Shown: positions 8,978 to 17,934 of the stretch, piece by piece
Layout of the letters: each line of letters begins with the position of its first letter
Position numbering within the stretch: position 1 is the first letter of the stretch
Origin: Rhodococcus sp. HNM0569
GTDB lineage: Bacteria > Actinomycetota > Actinomycetes > Mycobacteriales > Mycobacteriaceae
DNA length: 64,000 nucleotides
Assembly (NCBI RefSeq): GCF_012726205.1
Contig: NZ_JAASAE010000007.1
Coordinates: 38,444 to 102,443, forward strand
Direction of reading: 5' to 3'
The notes under the pieces: generated by a model
What the model saw: the letters and a program-made list of their open reading frames with translations, nothing else
What the model was told of the DNA's origin: nothing
Database searches by the model: none
Translations under genes and position numbers: made by a program

Positions 8978-10438
8978 TCACTGTGCCGAGCGCACGCCCT
9001 CCTCGACTCGCTTGCCGAGATCGGCATCGACGTTCTTCCAGTACTCGAACACCCGGCTGAGCACCGGCTCTTCGACGCCACCGAGCACGTGCCCGACGAT
9101 ATTGGCGACCAGTCGGTCCCGTTCGTCGTCGCCGAGCACCTCGCGCACGAGGGTGCCGGCCTGCGTGAAGTCACCGTCCTCGGGATGCTCGACGTATCCG
9201 GCGCGCACCGCCTGGCCGTCGAAGTTCCACAGCCCCTCGTCGCCGGCGATGTTCGGATCGGCATGCGGGCCGCCGAACGAGTTGGGTGCGTAGACCGGGG
9301 TCTCGGGTGAGTCGAACCGGTAGGTCATCGCCCCGTCCTGCGAGTACGACGACACCTTGTTCTTCGGCGCGTTGACGGGCAGGTGCGCGTAGTTCGCGCC
9401 GATCCGGTAGCGGTGCGCGTCCGCGTACGAGAACACGCGGCCGAGCAGCATCTTGTCGGGCGAGAACCCGATTCCCGGAACGATATTCGACGGCTCGAAG
9501 GATGCCTGCTCGATCTGCGCGAAGAAGTTCTCCGGGTTGCGGTTCAGCGTCCAGGTGCCCACCTCGATCAGCGGGTAGTCCTGCTGCGACCACACCTTGG
9601 TGAGATCGAACGGGTTGAATCGGTAGCCCTCCGCCTCGTCGACCGGCATGACCTGCACCTTCAGCGTCCAGCTCGGGAACTCGCCGCGCTCGATCGCCTG
9701 GTACAGATCCTGGCGGTGATGGTCCGGCGAGGTGCCGGCAAGTTCGTCTGCCTCGGCCTGCGTGAGGAACTCGATGCCCTGGTCCGTCTTGAAGTGGTAT
9801 TTGACCCAGAAGCGTTCTCCCGCTTCGTTGACCCACTGGTAGGTGTGCGATCCGAAGCCGTCCATGTGACGCCACGTCTTCGGGATGCCGCGGTCGCCCA
9901 TGAGCCAGGTGACCTGGTGCGCCGATTCGGGCCGGAGGGTCCAGAAGTCCCACTGCATGTTGTGGTCGCGCAGCCCCGAACCGGGCAGACGCTTCTGCGA
10001 GTGGATGAAGTCGGGGAACTTGATCGGATCCTTGATGAAGAAGACCGGCGTGTTGTTGCCGACGAGGTCGTAGTTGCCGTCCTCGGTGTAGAACTTCACC
10101 GCGAAACCGCGCGGGTCGCGCCACGTGTCCGGGCTGCCCTGCTCACCCGCGACGGTCGAGAACCGGACGAGCGATTCGGTACGCGCGCCGGGCTGGAACA
10201 CCTTGGCCTTGGTGTACTTGCTGACGTCGCCGGTGACGACGAGTTCGCCGAAAGCGCCGCCGCCCTTGGCATGGACGACGCGCTCGGGCACGCGCTCGCG
10301 GTTGAAGTGGGCGAGCTTTTCGATCAGGTAGTGGTCGTGCAGCAGGATGGGCCCCTGCGTGCCCGCGGTGAGCGACTCGTTGTCGCTCGCGACGGGGTTT
10401 CCGAAGTCGTTGGTCGTGAAAGCGGCCTTTTCGGACAT
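8978..10438 (-). CDS. katA: Monofunctional haem catalase
   Basis: A 486-residue small-subunit (clade 3-like) catalase that converts H2O2 to water and oxygen. The catalytic His is H56 in [12 protein letters not shown], the Asn is N129 in VGNNTPVFF, and the haem ligand is Y338 in [10 protein letters not shown]. The gene is full length and ends with a short, ordinary C-terminus. It is preceded by AGGAGG and lies 80 bp downstream of furA on the same strand, so it is probably co-transcribed and peroxide-inducible through FurA. This is a monofunctional catalase in the position where mycobacteria carry katG. Confidence 0.96.
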   Translation of the reverse strand: MSEKAAFTTNDFGNPVASDNESLTAGTQGPILLHDHYLIEKLAHFNRERVPERVVHAKGGGAFGELVVTGDVSKYTKAKVFQPGARTESLVRFSTVAGEQGSPDTWRDPRGFAVKFYTEDGNYDLVGNNTPVFFIKDPIKFPDFIHSQKRLPGSGLRDHNMQWDFWTLRPESAHQVTWLMGDRGIPKTWRHMDGFGSHTYQWVNEAGERFWVKYHFKTDQGIEFLTQAEADELAGTSPDHHRQDLYQAIERGEFPSWTLKVQVMPVDEAEGYRFNPFDLTKVWSQQDYPLIEVGTWTLNRNPENFFAQIEQASFEPSNIVPGIGFSPDKMLLGRVFSYADAHRYRIGANYAHLPVNAPKNKVSSYSQDGAMTYRFDSPETPVYAPNSFGGPHADPNIAGDEGLWNFDGQAVRAGYVEHPEDGDFTQAGTLVREVLGDDERDRLVANIVGHVLGGVEEPVLSRVFEYWKNVDADLGKRVEEGVRSAQ

Positions 10439-10518
10439 TCACTGCCTCCTGTCGGGAGTTTTTTCGGTTGGCGAAGTCAGGGCACACGGGTGCCCTGGAA
10501 GGTCTCGGAATCGATCGG

Positions 10519-10959
10519 TCAGGTGGCGTCGACGGGTGCGTCTCGGCGGCACGAGGCACACAGCCCCCAGAAGACGACTTCTGCTTCGTCGACGGCGAAG
10601 CCGTGCGTCTGCGACGGGGTCAGGCACGGCGCCTCGCCGACCACGCAGTCGACGTCGACGACCGTGCCGCACGAGCGGCACACCAGGTGGTGGTGGTTGT
10701 CGCCGGTACGCGCCTCGTACCGGGCGGCCGAGCCTGCCGGTTCGATCCGGCGCAGCAGGCCGGCTGCCGTGCATGCCTTCAGCACGTCGTAGACCGCTTG
10801 CGTCGACACCGAGCCGAGCTCGTCGCGCACCGCGGCCGCGATGTGATCGGCATCCGAATGCGGATCGGCGGCAACGGCGTTCAACACTGCGACACGCGGA
10901 GCGGTCACACGAAGCCCCGCCGTGCGCAGTTGCGCCTTGGGATCGATGTCGTGTCGCAT
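10519..10959 (-). CDS. furA: Fur-family regulator, FurA/PerR-like
   Basis: A 146-residue Fur-family repressor. The winged helix covers about residues 10-80 (RVTAPRVAVLNAV, STQAVYDVLKA). The structural zinc site has both CxxC pairs, C94/C97 and C134/C137, and the metal-sensing His cluster DNHHHLVC is present at 88-94. Its place immediately upstream of katA matches the FurA-catalase units of actinobacteria, in which FurA represses itself and the catalase gene until peroxide oxidises it. The ATG at 10959 lies very close to a promoter -10 element. Confidence 0.9.
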   Translation of the reverse strand: MRHDIDPKAQLRTAGLRVTAPRVAVLNAVAADPHSDADHIAAAVRDELGSVSTQAVYDVLKACTAAGLLRRIEPAGSAARYEARTGDNHHHLVCRSCGTVVDVDCVVGEAPCLTPSQTHGFAVDEAEVVFWGLCASCRRDAPVDAT

Positions 10960-10964
10960 GACTC

Positions 10965-11005
10965 CAAGTATGCGCTCTTTTTGGAACTAGTCAAGAAAAG
11001 AGCGC
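10965..11005 (-). promoter_or_regulatory. furA promoter with inverted repeat
   Basis: On the minus strand a -35 TTGACT (10989-10994) and a -10 TACTTG (10965-10970) are 18 bp apart, and only 5 bases separate the -10 from the furA ATG, so the transcript would be leaderless or nearly so. A perfect 10-bp inverted repeat GCGCTCTTTT/AAAAGAGCGC (10972-10981 and 10996-11005) spans the -35 and spacer and is a candidate FurA operator. Inferred from position; not a match to a known consensus. Confidence 0.55.
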
Positions 11006-11078
11006 AGGCGGTGCCTGCGGTCACATTCGCGACCTCCGCCTGGTTGACAGCCGCTCTGTGATGCACGACACTTTTCAA

Positions 11079-11100
11079 CTACCGAGCGATCGATCGGTAG
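11079..11100. promoter_or_regulatory. Near-perfect 22-bp palindrome, candidate TetR-type operator
   Basis: CTACCGAGCGATCGATCGGTAG differs from its own reverse complement at one symmetric pair only. It lies 44 bp upstream of the acyl-CoA ligase GTG and about 30 bp downstream of a TTGACA (11044-11049). Size and symmetry suit a TetR-family dimer; no regulator gene is adjacent. Confidence 0.5.
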
Positions 11101-11143
11101 GCCGATCGTCCGGGAGCAGCAGCCCAGTACCGAGGAGCGCCAC

Positions 11144-12748
11144 GTGCCGGACGCAGACATCCATCCCCCCACCCGAAATCTGATCGAGGCATGGACTCGC
11201 CGCGTCGAGCGTGAGCCCGAACGGGTCGCGATCACGTACTTCGACGCCACGCTGTCGGCGCGCGAGGTGGACCGCCTCACCGACGCCCTCGCGGTCGCGC
11301 TCGCGCGGCGCGGCGTCACGCACGGCGACCGCGTCGGCATCTACCTGCAGAACATTCCCCAGTACCCGCTCACGCTGCTCGCCCTGTGGAAGCTCGGCGC
11401 CGCGGCCGTCCCGGTCAACCCGATGTACCGCGGCGACGAACTCGCACGCCTGCTCACCGATTCGGGGGCTGTCGGCGTGGTGTCCTCGTACGACGCCGCC
11501 GAGGACGTCCGCGCGGTCGCCGCGTCCGGGGTCTGGGTCGTGACGACCGACCCGCACTCGTTCCAGACCACCGACGATCCCCGCGTGTTCACGGGGATCG
11601 GCCGTGCCGAGGAGGACGAACTGCTGTCCGAAGCGGCGCAGTGCGACGGGCAGGCACCCGCGGCGGAACTCTCGGGCGACGACCTCGCGATCCTCGCCTA
11701 CACGTCGGGCACCACCGGTCCACCGAAGGGCGCGTGCAACAGTCACGCCAATGTGCTCGCGGTCGCGTCGAGCTACGCCGCCCACGTGGGCCTCACGAGC
11801 GACGACGTCGTCCTGGGTGTCGCACCGCTGTTCCACATCACCGGCGCGGTGGTCAACGCGACCATGGCGCTGCTCCACGGCGGCAGCCTGGTGCTCGCCG
11901 GGCGCTTCCACCCCGAAGTGACACTCGACGAAATCCGCACCCACGGTGTGACATTCACGATCGGGTCGATCACAGTGTTCAACGCGCTCGGCGCAGTGCC
12001 ACAGGCGGGCCGAGACGATCTCGCGTCGATCCGCGCACTGTACTCGGGCGGAGCGCCGATCCCGCCCGCGACCGTCGAGCGGTTCGAAGCGCGCTTCGGC
12101 CACTACATCCACAATGTGTACGGCATGACCGAGACGACGTCGGCCGTCGTCGCCGTTCCACTCGGCGAGCGCGCGCCGGTCGATGCCGCGACCGACACGC
12201 TGTCCGTCGGCAAGGCACTGCCCGGGCTCACCGCCCGCGTGGTCGACGCGTCCGGCGCCGACGTCTCCACCGGGGCTCCGGGTGAACTCGAACTGTCCGG
12301 ACCCCAGGTCGTGTCGGGCTATCTGGACAACCCCGAGGCGACGGCATCCACCTTCCCCGGTGGCCGCCTCCGCACCGGCGACGTCGCCGTGATCGACGCG
12401 GACGGCTGGGTGTACCTCGTCGACCGGATCAAGGACCAGATCAACGTGTCCGGCTTCAAGGTCTGGCCGCGCGAGGTCGAGGACGCGCTGTACCGGCACC
12501 CGTCGGTGCACGAGGCGGGCGTCGTCGGTGTGCCCGACGACTACCAGGGAGAATCGGTCGTCGCCTTCGTGTCCCTCGGCACGGACGCACCGCGCGTCGG
12601 GGAGGACGCACTACTCGAGTTCGTGCGCGAGCACCTCGCAGCGTACAAGCGGCCCAAGCACATTCACGTGGTCGACGACCTGCCCAAGACCCAGACCGGC
12701 AAGATCCGCCGCACCGCGCTGCGTGAGGTCGCGCATCCCACGACCTGA
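11144..12748 (+). CDS. Fatty-acyl/aryl-CoA ligase (AMP-binding)
   Basis: A 534-residue ANL-superfamily acyl-CoA ligase. The P-loop is YTSGTTGPPKG (about residues 185-195), followed by VYGMTETTS (about 325), the hinge/adenylate motif YLVDRIKDQINVSG (about 425-438) and the C-terminal catalytic Lys in PKTQTGKIRR (about 513-522). It activates a carboxylate to acyl-AMP and then acyl-CoA in the cytosol. The start is GTG at 11144 after GAGGAG. An MHS-type carboxylate transporter gene follows at 78 bp, so uptake and activation of an organic acid is the natural reading. A palindromic operator lies upstream. Confidence 0.87.
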   Translation: MPDADIHPPTRNLIEAWTRRVEREPERVAITYFDATLSAREVDRLTDALAVALARRGVTHGDRVGIYLQNIPQYPLTLLALWKLGAAAVPVNPMYRGDELARLLTDSGAVGVVSSYDAAEDVRAVAASGVWVVTTDPHSFQTTDDPRVFTGIGRAEEDELLSEAAQCDGQAPAAELSGDDLAILAYTSGTTGPPKGACNSHANVLAVASSYAAHVGLTSDDVVLGVAPLFHITGAVVNATMALLHGGSLVLAGRFHPEVTLDEIRTHGVTFTIGSITVFNALGAVPQAGRDDLASIRALYSGGAPIPPATVERFEARFGHYIHNVYGMTETTSAVVAVPLGERAPVDAATDTLSVGKALPGLTARVVDASGADVSTGAPGELELSGPQVVSGYLDNPEATASTFPGGRLRTGDVAVIDADGWVYLVDRIKDQINVSGFKVWPREVEDALYRHPSVHEAGVVGVPDDYQGESVVAFVSLGTDAPRVGEDALLEFVREHLAAYKRPKHIHVVDDLPKTQTGKIRRTALREVAHPTT

Positions 12749-12826
12749 TCCCCGTCCTCGCTTCCCCTCCCCCTTCCACGCCGACTCCCCTCCCCCCGTC
12801 CGACCGAACGAAATCGGAGGCCCACC

Positions 12827-14140
12827 ATGGCCCGCCCCTCCTCTGCTGCCGATCCAGCCGTGGACGCATCACCGACGAGCTCGTCGTCCCTGAAATCGAA
12901 ACGGAAGTCCCTCGTCGCGAGCGGCGTCGGCAACGTGCTCGAGTGGTACGAGTGGAGCGCGTACGCGGTGTTCGCGCCGTTCATCGCCGCCGCGGTGTTC
13001 GACGACACCAATCCCGTCTCGGCGCTGCTGTCGACGCTCGCGGTGTTCGCGGTCGGATTCCTGATGCGCCCTCTCGGCGGAATCGTGTTCGGCCGCATCG
13101 CCGATCGACGTGGCCGCAAGTTCGTGCTCGTGACCACGATGCTCATGATGGCGACCGGGAGCCTCGTCATCGGTGTGATGCCGACCTACGAGACGATCGG
13201 TGTGGGGGCGTCGATCATCCTGCTCGCGGCCCGCATCGCGCAGGGATTCGCGCACGGCGGCGAGTCCGCGACGGCCTACTCGTACGTCGGCGAGATCGCG
13301 CCGCCGAACCGTCGGGGAACGTGGGGCAGCATCGCGTTCGTCGCGATCTTCGGCGGCTCGGCGCTCGCCTACACGGTCGGCGGTGCGGTCACCAGTGCGC
13401 TCAGCGAGAATGCGGTCGCGCAATGGGGTTGGCGCATCCCGTTCCTGCTCGGTGCGGTACTCGCCCTCGTCGCCCTGTACCTGCGCCGCAGCATGGACGA
13501 GAGCGATGTATTCGAGTCCGACACCACCGCAACCGATTCCACGCCGATCCCGCGGCGTACCGTGGTGCGGGCGATCGTGCTGATGATCGGGATGACGTCC
13601 GGTATCACCGCGGCGCACTACACGTGGACGTCGTACGTCTCGACCTACGCGATCACGCAGGAAGGCATGGACCCCGACACCGCCTACTGGATGCTCGTGA
13701 TCGCCCAGGTGATCGCGCTCGTCTCGCTTCCGTTCTGGGGACGTCTTTCCGACAGCATCGGCCGCAGGCCCATGCTCGCGGCCTTCGCAGTACTCATGTT
13801 CGCTCTGCAGATCCCGCTGACCGGCGCGATCTCGGCGAACGGCTGGACCCTGCTGGTGGCGGCGACCGTCGCCCTGCTGATCGTGTCCGTGCCGGCGTCG
13901 GTGCTCTCGGCAACTCTGTCCGAGAGCTTCCCCACCAAGCTCCGCACCCAGGCGATCGGGTTCGCGTATTCGTTCTCGGTCGCCGTATTCGGCGGTACTG
14001 CACCGTATCTCAACCAGCTGCTCGTCTCGCACGACATCGGGTGGGTGTTCGGTGTCTACATCATGGCGCTCGCCGCGGCCACCGGCGTGGCATGCCTGTT
14101 CATGAAGGAAACCAAGGGCGTGCACCTGTCGGACGTGTGA
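12827..14140 (+). CDS. MFS transporter, metabolite:H+ symporter (MHS) family
   Basis: A 437-residue 12-helix transporter. It shows the MHS signature at the N-terminus (ASGVGNVLEWYEW), the MFS motif between helices 2 and 3 (GRIADRRGRK, about residues 87-96) and its repeat GRLSDSIGRR in the second half. MHS members (KgtP, ShiA, PcaT) take up organic acids with protons. The ATG at 12827 follows TCGGAGG. It is the second gene after an acyl-CoA ligase, suggesting that the imported carboxylate is the ligase substrate. Confidence 0.88.
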   Translation: MARPSSAADPAVDASPTSSSSLKSKRKSLVASGVGNVLEWYEWSAYAVFAPFIAAAVFDDTNPVSALLSTLAVFAVGFLMRPLGGIVFGRIADRRGRKFVLVTTMLMMATGSLVIGVMPTYETIGVGASIILLAARIAQGFAHGGESATAYSYVGEIAPPNRRGTWGSIAFVAIFGGSALAYTVGGAVTSALSENAVAQWGWRIPFLLGAVLALVALYLRRSMDESDVFESDTTATDSTPIPRRTVVRAIVLMIGMTSGITAAHYTWTSYVSTYAITQEGMDPDTAYWMLVIAQVIALVSLPFWGRLSDSIGRRPMLAAFAVLMFALQIPLTGAISANGWTLLVAATVALLIVSVPASVLSATLSESFPTKLRTQAIGFAYSFSVAVFGGTAPYLNQLLVSHDIGWVFGVYIMALAAATGVACLFMKETKGVHLSDV

Positions 14141-14219
14141 TCGATCAGCCGAAACTGCGCACCACGCGGCGGCCGCGACTTACGATGAACAGACACAGTC
14201 CCGACCACGAGCCCGTGCC

Positions 14220-15002
14220 ATGTTCACTCGACGCATCCTTGCCATCGTGGGAACGGCCGCCGCGTCCGTCCTGCTGGTCAGCGGTACCGCCGTCGCCTCG
14301 CACGCGCCGCCCGACGCGGTCGGTCCCGCAAGCGCAATCGGCAACGGCACCGCGCACGTCTTCCAACGATTCGACGACGGCGTGCCCGTCGCCATCGGGG
14401 TGCGCATCGACGCCGCAGCGCTCGACGGGCTCCCCGAGGGACCGCTGGCCGGCAGCCGCGAATACCCGCTCCAGGTGGCCGATCGAGCCCGTGCGACCCC
14501 AGTCGATCACGTGACGATGGATTGGAACCCGCACGGGCACAATCCCGAGCACGGCTTCGATCGACCCCATTTCGACGTCCACTTCTATCTCGTGGACCGG
14601 GCGATGTTGATGCAGATCGATCCGCTCGCGCCCGGATACCTCGACCGGGCCACGCGCCTTCCCGATCAGAAGTACCTGCCCGAAGGGTATGCCCCCACCG
14701 ACGATCCGCTGACCGGCACGACGATGCACATGGGGCTGCACTGGGCCGATTCCCACCCGCGCCCGCACGAGTTCACCGAAACAGTCCTGCACGGCAGTTG
14801 GGACGGCAGGCACATCTTCATCGAGCCGATGTTCACACGCGACTGGCTGCTCACCCACCCCTCACACGAAGAGACGTTGCCGCAGCCGCAGGCATACCAG
14901 GCGTCCGGCCACTATCCCACCACCTTCTCGGTCGACTGGGATGCCGATGCGCAGCAGTATGTCGTCGAGTTGGGCGGGCTCGCTTACCACGACGCAGGCT
15001 AG
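14220..15002 (+). CDS. Secreted protein, DUF5602/TTHB210-like
   Basis: A 260-residue exported protein: Arg-rich start MFTRR, hydrophobic core and a cleavage site near VASHA. The mature part is rich in His, Pro and Trp, with HVTMDWNPHGHNPEHGF (about residues 98-115) and FDVHFYLVD, resembling the DUF5602/TTHB210-like family of unknown function; the clustered His residues suggest metal binding. The family name is from memory and not certain. Its stop TAG and the beta-lactamase stop on the other strand are formed by the same CTAG at 14999-15002, so the genes are convergent with a 4-bp overlap. Confidence 0.65.
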   Translation: MFTRRILAIVGTAAASVLLVSGTAVASHAPPDAVGPASAIGNGTAHVFQRFDDGVPVAIGVRIDAAALDGLPEGPLAGSREYPLQVADRARATPVDHVTMDWNPHGHNPEHGFDRPHFDVHFYLVDRAMLMQIDPLAPGYLDRATRLPDQKYLPEGYAPTDDPLTGTTMHMGLHWADSHPRPHEFTETVLHGSWDGRHIFIEPMFTRDWLLTHPSHEETLPQPQAYQASGHYPTTFSVDWDADAQQYVVELGGLAYHDAG

Positions 15003-15976
15003 GCTCCCGCTCCGAAAGCCGCGACCACCGCGCGCGTCACCTCGGCGAGCGCGTCGCCGTCGAGCGGGGCCTCCCTGTCCCCTGTCGTCGACGCACTCAG
15101 CATCGACACGATCAGGGGCCGCCCCGACTCGTCACGCACGAGGCCGACGTCGTTGACCGCTCCCCAGTAGCCGCCACCGGTCTTGTCCGCGACGGTCCAC
15201 CCGTCCGGCAGCGCCGTGGCGATCCTGCTCGTCGTGTTCGACAGCATCCACGTCGTCAGTTTCTCGCGCTCGGGCGCACCCAAGGCGTCGCCGAGCAGAA
15301 CGGACTGGTACCCCTCGGCGAGGGCGCGCGGCGTCGACGTGTCGCGAACCTCGCCAGGCGGTGTGTCGTTGAGATCCGGTTCCCAACGGTCGAGTCGTGT
15401 GCGGTCGTCGCCGGTCGAGCGAGCGAAGTCGGTCACGGCCGCGGGTCCTCCGATTTCGCGCAGCACGTAGTTGGCCGCTGTGTTGTCGCTTCGCGTGAGT
15501 GCTGCCTCGGCGAGTTGAGCGAACGTCATCGTCGTGCCCGCCGCGGGCTCGGTGACCGGCGAATTCGGGACCACGTCGGACTTCTCGACCATGACCGGGC
15601 TATCGAGACTCGAGGTGCCCGCGGCCGTACGTCGCAAGAGCGCACCGACTGCATACACCTTGAACGTGGAGCACAGGGCAAAGCTCTCGTCGGCGCGATG
15701 GAAGAACGTGCGGCCGGTGACCGGATCGAGAACCGCGACCCCGATCTCGAGCCGTCGGTTCTTCTCGACGGCGGTGACAGCATCCTCGAGGCCGTGCGGA
15801 TCGAGACCGTGCGCCGACTGGGTGGATACGGACGGCGTGGTCTCGGATGTCGGCTGTGCCCCCGGTTCCGCTGCCGCGGAGCATCCGGCGAAAAGGAACG
15901 TCAGCGCGGCCGCGGCCGCGACGGCGCGGCCGGTGCGGGTCGGGTGTGTCGTATTCAGGCGTTCGATGTCGGGCAT
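14999..15976 (-). CDS. bla: Class A beta-lactamase, lipoprotein
   Basis: A 325-residue serine beta-lactamase with all class A motifs: STFK at 103-106 (nucleophile Ser), SDN at 163-165, RWEPDLN at 197-203 (the general-base Glu) and KTGG at 265-268. The N-terminus has a lipobox, FAGC with Cys32, so it is probably anchored outside the membrane. The ATG at 15976 gives a normal signal peptide. A LysR regulator is transcribed divergently 153 bp away, the same arrangement as ampR/ampC. Hydrolysis of penicillins or cephalosporins is expected; the spectrum is not predictable. Confidence 0.93.
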   Translation of the reverse strand: MPDIERLNTTHPTRTGRAVAAAAALTFLFAGCSAAAEPGAQPTSETTPSVSTQSAHGLDPHGLEDAVTAVEKNRRLEIGVAVLDPVTGRTFFHRADESFALCSTFKVYAVGALLRRTAAGTSSLDSPVMVEKSDVVPNSPVTEPAAGTTMTFAQLAEAALTRSDNTAANYVLREIGGPAAVTDFARSTGDDRTRLDRWEPDLNDTPPGEVRDTSTPRALAEGYQSVLLGDALGAPEREKLTTWMLSNTTSRIATALPDGWTVADKTGGGYWGAVNDVGLVRDESGRPLIVSMLSASTTGDREAPLDGDALAEVTRAVVAAFGAGA

Positions 15977-16129
15977 GAACCCAATGTCGGATTCGCCGAC
16001 GACTCGCGCCAATACGAATCCGCGCGCGGCCGAGTCGCATCGGATATCGCTGCCGGTCGCCGTGGTGACGAACAACGCGGAACCCGTCCGGACCGAATAC
16101 CGACAACGGGAGGTTGGTTCAATGACGGT

Positions 16130-17011
16130 ATGGATCTCGTCCGGCACCTGCGGTTCTTCGTCGCACTCGCGGAGGAGGAACACTTCGGCCGTGCAGCACA
16201 TCGCCTGGGCATGACGCAACCGCCGCTCTCGCAAGGCATCCGCCGGCTCGAGACGCGGCTCGGACTCACTCTCGTCGAGCGCACCGCGCGCGGCGGAGTC
16301 CTCACGGCAGCCGGACGAGAACTGCTCCCTCGGGCACGCCTTCTCGTCGCGGATGCCGACCGGTTCGACGAGGAAGCCGCACGCATCGCCGGCGCGCACG
16401 TCGGCGTCCTGCGGTGGGGTGCGACCGCCGCGTTGTCCGACCGTCTGGTGCTCGAGTGCGTCAGCAGGCTCGCCGGAAGCGGACCTACCGCGACGCGCGT
16501 GGTCACCTCCTGCGATACGACGCCGTCGCTTGTCGACGCCGTGCGCGGGCATGCGCTCGACCTCGCAGTCGTGGAGCAACCGGCGCTCCTCGACGGGGTG
16601 CGGTACGGACCGGTGGTCCGGCTCCCGCGCTGGGTCGTGGTGCCCGCGGGCCATCCGGTGTGCGACGCTCAACAGCCACGTGCGCGCATGCTCGACGACC
16701 TGGCATTCGCGTCGGCGCCCCGCACCGACAATCCACCGGCACACGACGCGCTCGTCGAGCTGTGGCGGGCACGCGGTCTCGACCCGGCGGTGGTCGCGAC
16801 GGAGGACGAGCGGGCGATGCTCGCGTGTGTCGCGGCAGGGCAGGCATTCGGTGTCACGACGACGCGTCCGCAGCACGCTCCCGGAGTGCAATGGATCGAG
16901 CTCCTGCGCGACGACGTGAGCTTGCCGGTGCGAGTCGTGTGGAACGCAGACCGCCCGCAGCCCGTCCACTCGGCCGCGCTCGATCGAGTACTCACGAGGG
17001 CACGGCGATGA
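16130..17011 (+). CDS. LysR-family regulator next to beta-lactamase
   Basis: A 293-residue LysR-type regulator. The N-terminal helix-turn-helix (about residues 1-62: HFGRAAHRLGMTQPPLSQGI) is followed by a substrate-binding domain with two lobes. The ATG at 16130 starts the usual LysR N-terminus (MDLVRHLRFFVALAEE); a GGGAGG lies 17 bases away and sits better for an out-of-frame ATG at 16122, so initiation may be weak. Divergent position from bla suggests an AmpR-like inducer, although AmpR itself senses muropeptides and no such residue comparison was possible. Its stop overlaps the next gene (ATGA). Confidence 0.85.
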   Translation: MDLVRHLRFFVALAEEEHFGRAAHRLGMTQPPLSQGIRRLETRLGLTLVERTARGGVLTAAGRELLPRARLLVADADRFDEEAARIAGAHVGVLRWGATAALSDRLVLECVSRLAGSGPTATRVVTSCDTTPSLVDAVRGHALDLAVVEQPALLDGVRYGPVVRLPRWVVVPAGHPVCDAQQPRARMLDDLAFASAPRTDNPPAHDALVELWRARGLDPAVVATEDERAMLACVAAGQAFGVTTTRPQHAPGVQWIELLRDDVSLPVRVVWNADRPQPVHSAALDRVLTRARR

Positions 17012-17934
17012 ACCACACTGTGCACGAAAGGATCCGCGCGACCTTCGCCGACGCGGGCTGCGTCGGCTGGCTCCACGCGCGGAGGATCGATCCAGACGCC
17101 GACTCGACCCACGAGATCTCGATGGCCGCAGACGATCACGTCGTGATGACCTCGGTGTACAAGCTCGTACTCGCCGTCGCGGTATTGCGTGCATTCGCCG
17201 ACGGACGTCTCGATCCCGCCGAACGCGTCGAGGCGCACCCGACGACGCTGACGCCCGGGCCGACGGGTCTGTCGTTGCTGACGGACCCGGTCGCGCTCAG
17301 CCGCCGCGACCTCGTCGTCTCGATGCTCACCGCCTCGGACAATGCAGCCGCCGACCTGTTACTCGGCCAGGTCGGCCTCGATGCGGTGCAGACGGTCTCG
17401 GCGGACCTCGGCCTGAGTCGCACCCGAATCGTCGGCGGCACCGCGGACGTGCACGAGGCGTTGCGCGTCGACATGGCGGTGCACACCACGCGCGAAGCGT
17501 TCGACGCGCTCGCGTCGCCGGAGGTGGACGTCGACGTCAGCGTCTACGACCCGGCACTCACGAGCGCGACCACCGCGCGGGACATGACGACCCTTCTCGC
17601 GGCCGTCTGGTCCGGTGAGGCCGTCACGCCGGGCTGGAGCGAGTTCCTGAAGACGACGATGGCTCGACAGATCTGGACGAACCGAATCCGTTCCGGGTTC
17701 CCTCATCGCGGCGTGACCGTCGCCGGGAAGACCGGCACGATCGGCATCATCCGCAACGAGGTCGCGGTGGTGCACCACACGGGCGAGGTGCCCGTTGCCG
17801 TCGCGGTGTTCACGCGGGCAGCACGGTCGGAGCCGCACCTACCCGTCGTCGACACGGCGATCGGCACGGCAGCCCGCATCGCGGTCACGGCTCTGCGCTC
17901 AGGGCCGGTCGCCGAGTTCGCTCACCAGTTGTAA
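17008..17934 (+). CDS. Beta-lactamase-like serine hydrolase, cytoplasmic
   Basis: A 308-residue protein of the penicillin-binding/beta-lactamase fold with SVYK at 49-52, SDN at 110-112 and KTGT at 241-244. There is no signal peptide or lipobox, and no clear RxEPxLN omega-loop motif, so the deacylating Glu of true class A enzymes appears to be absent. It may be a cytoplasmic serine hydrolase or a poor, drug-binding relative. The ATG overlaps the LysR stop, so the regulator and this gene are coupled; the 3' end overlaps cynS by 13 bp on the other strand. Confidence 0.78.
   Translation: MNHTVHERIRATFADAGCVGWLHARRIDPDADSTHEISMAADDHVVMTSVYKLVLAVAVLRAFADGRLDPAERVEAHPTTLTPGPTGLSLLTDPVALSRRDLVVSMLTASDNAAADLLLGQVGLDAVQTVSADLGLSRTRIVGGTADVHEALRVDMAVHTTREAFDALASPEVDVDVSVYDPALTSATTARDMTTLLAAVWSGEAVTPGWSEFLKTTMARQIWTNRIRSGFPHRGVTVAGKTGTIGIIRNEVAVVHHTGEVPVAVAVFTRAARSEPHLPVVDTAIGTAARIAVTALRSGPVAEFAHQL

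Noticed and set aside
14522..16129. Long upstream extension of the LysR frame
   Set aside because: It crosses the beta-lactamase gene antisense; the LysR family N-terminus begins at the ATG at 16130.
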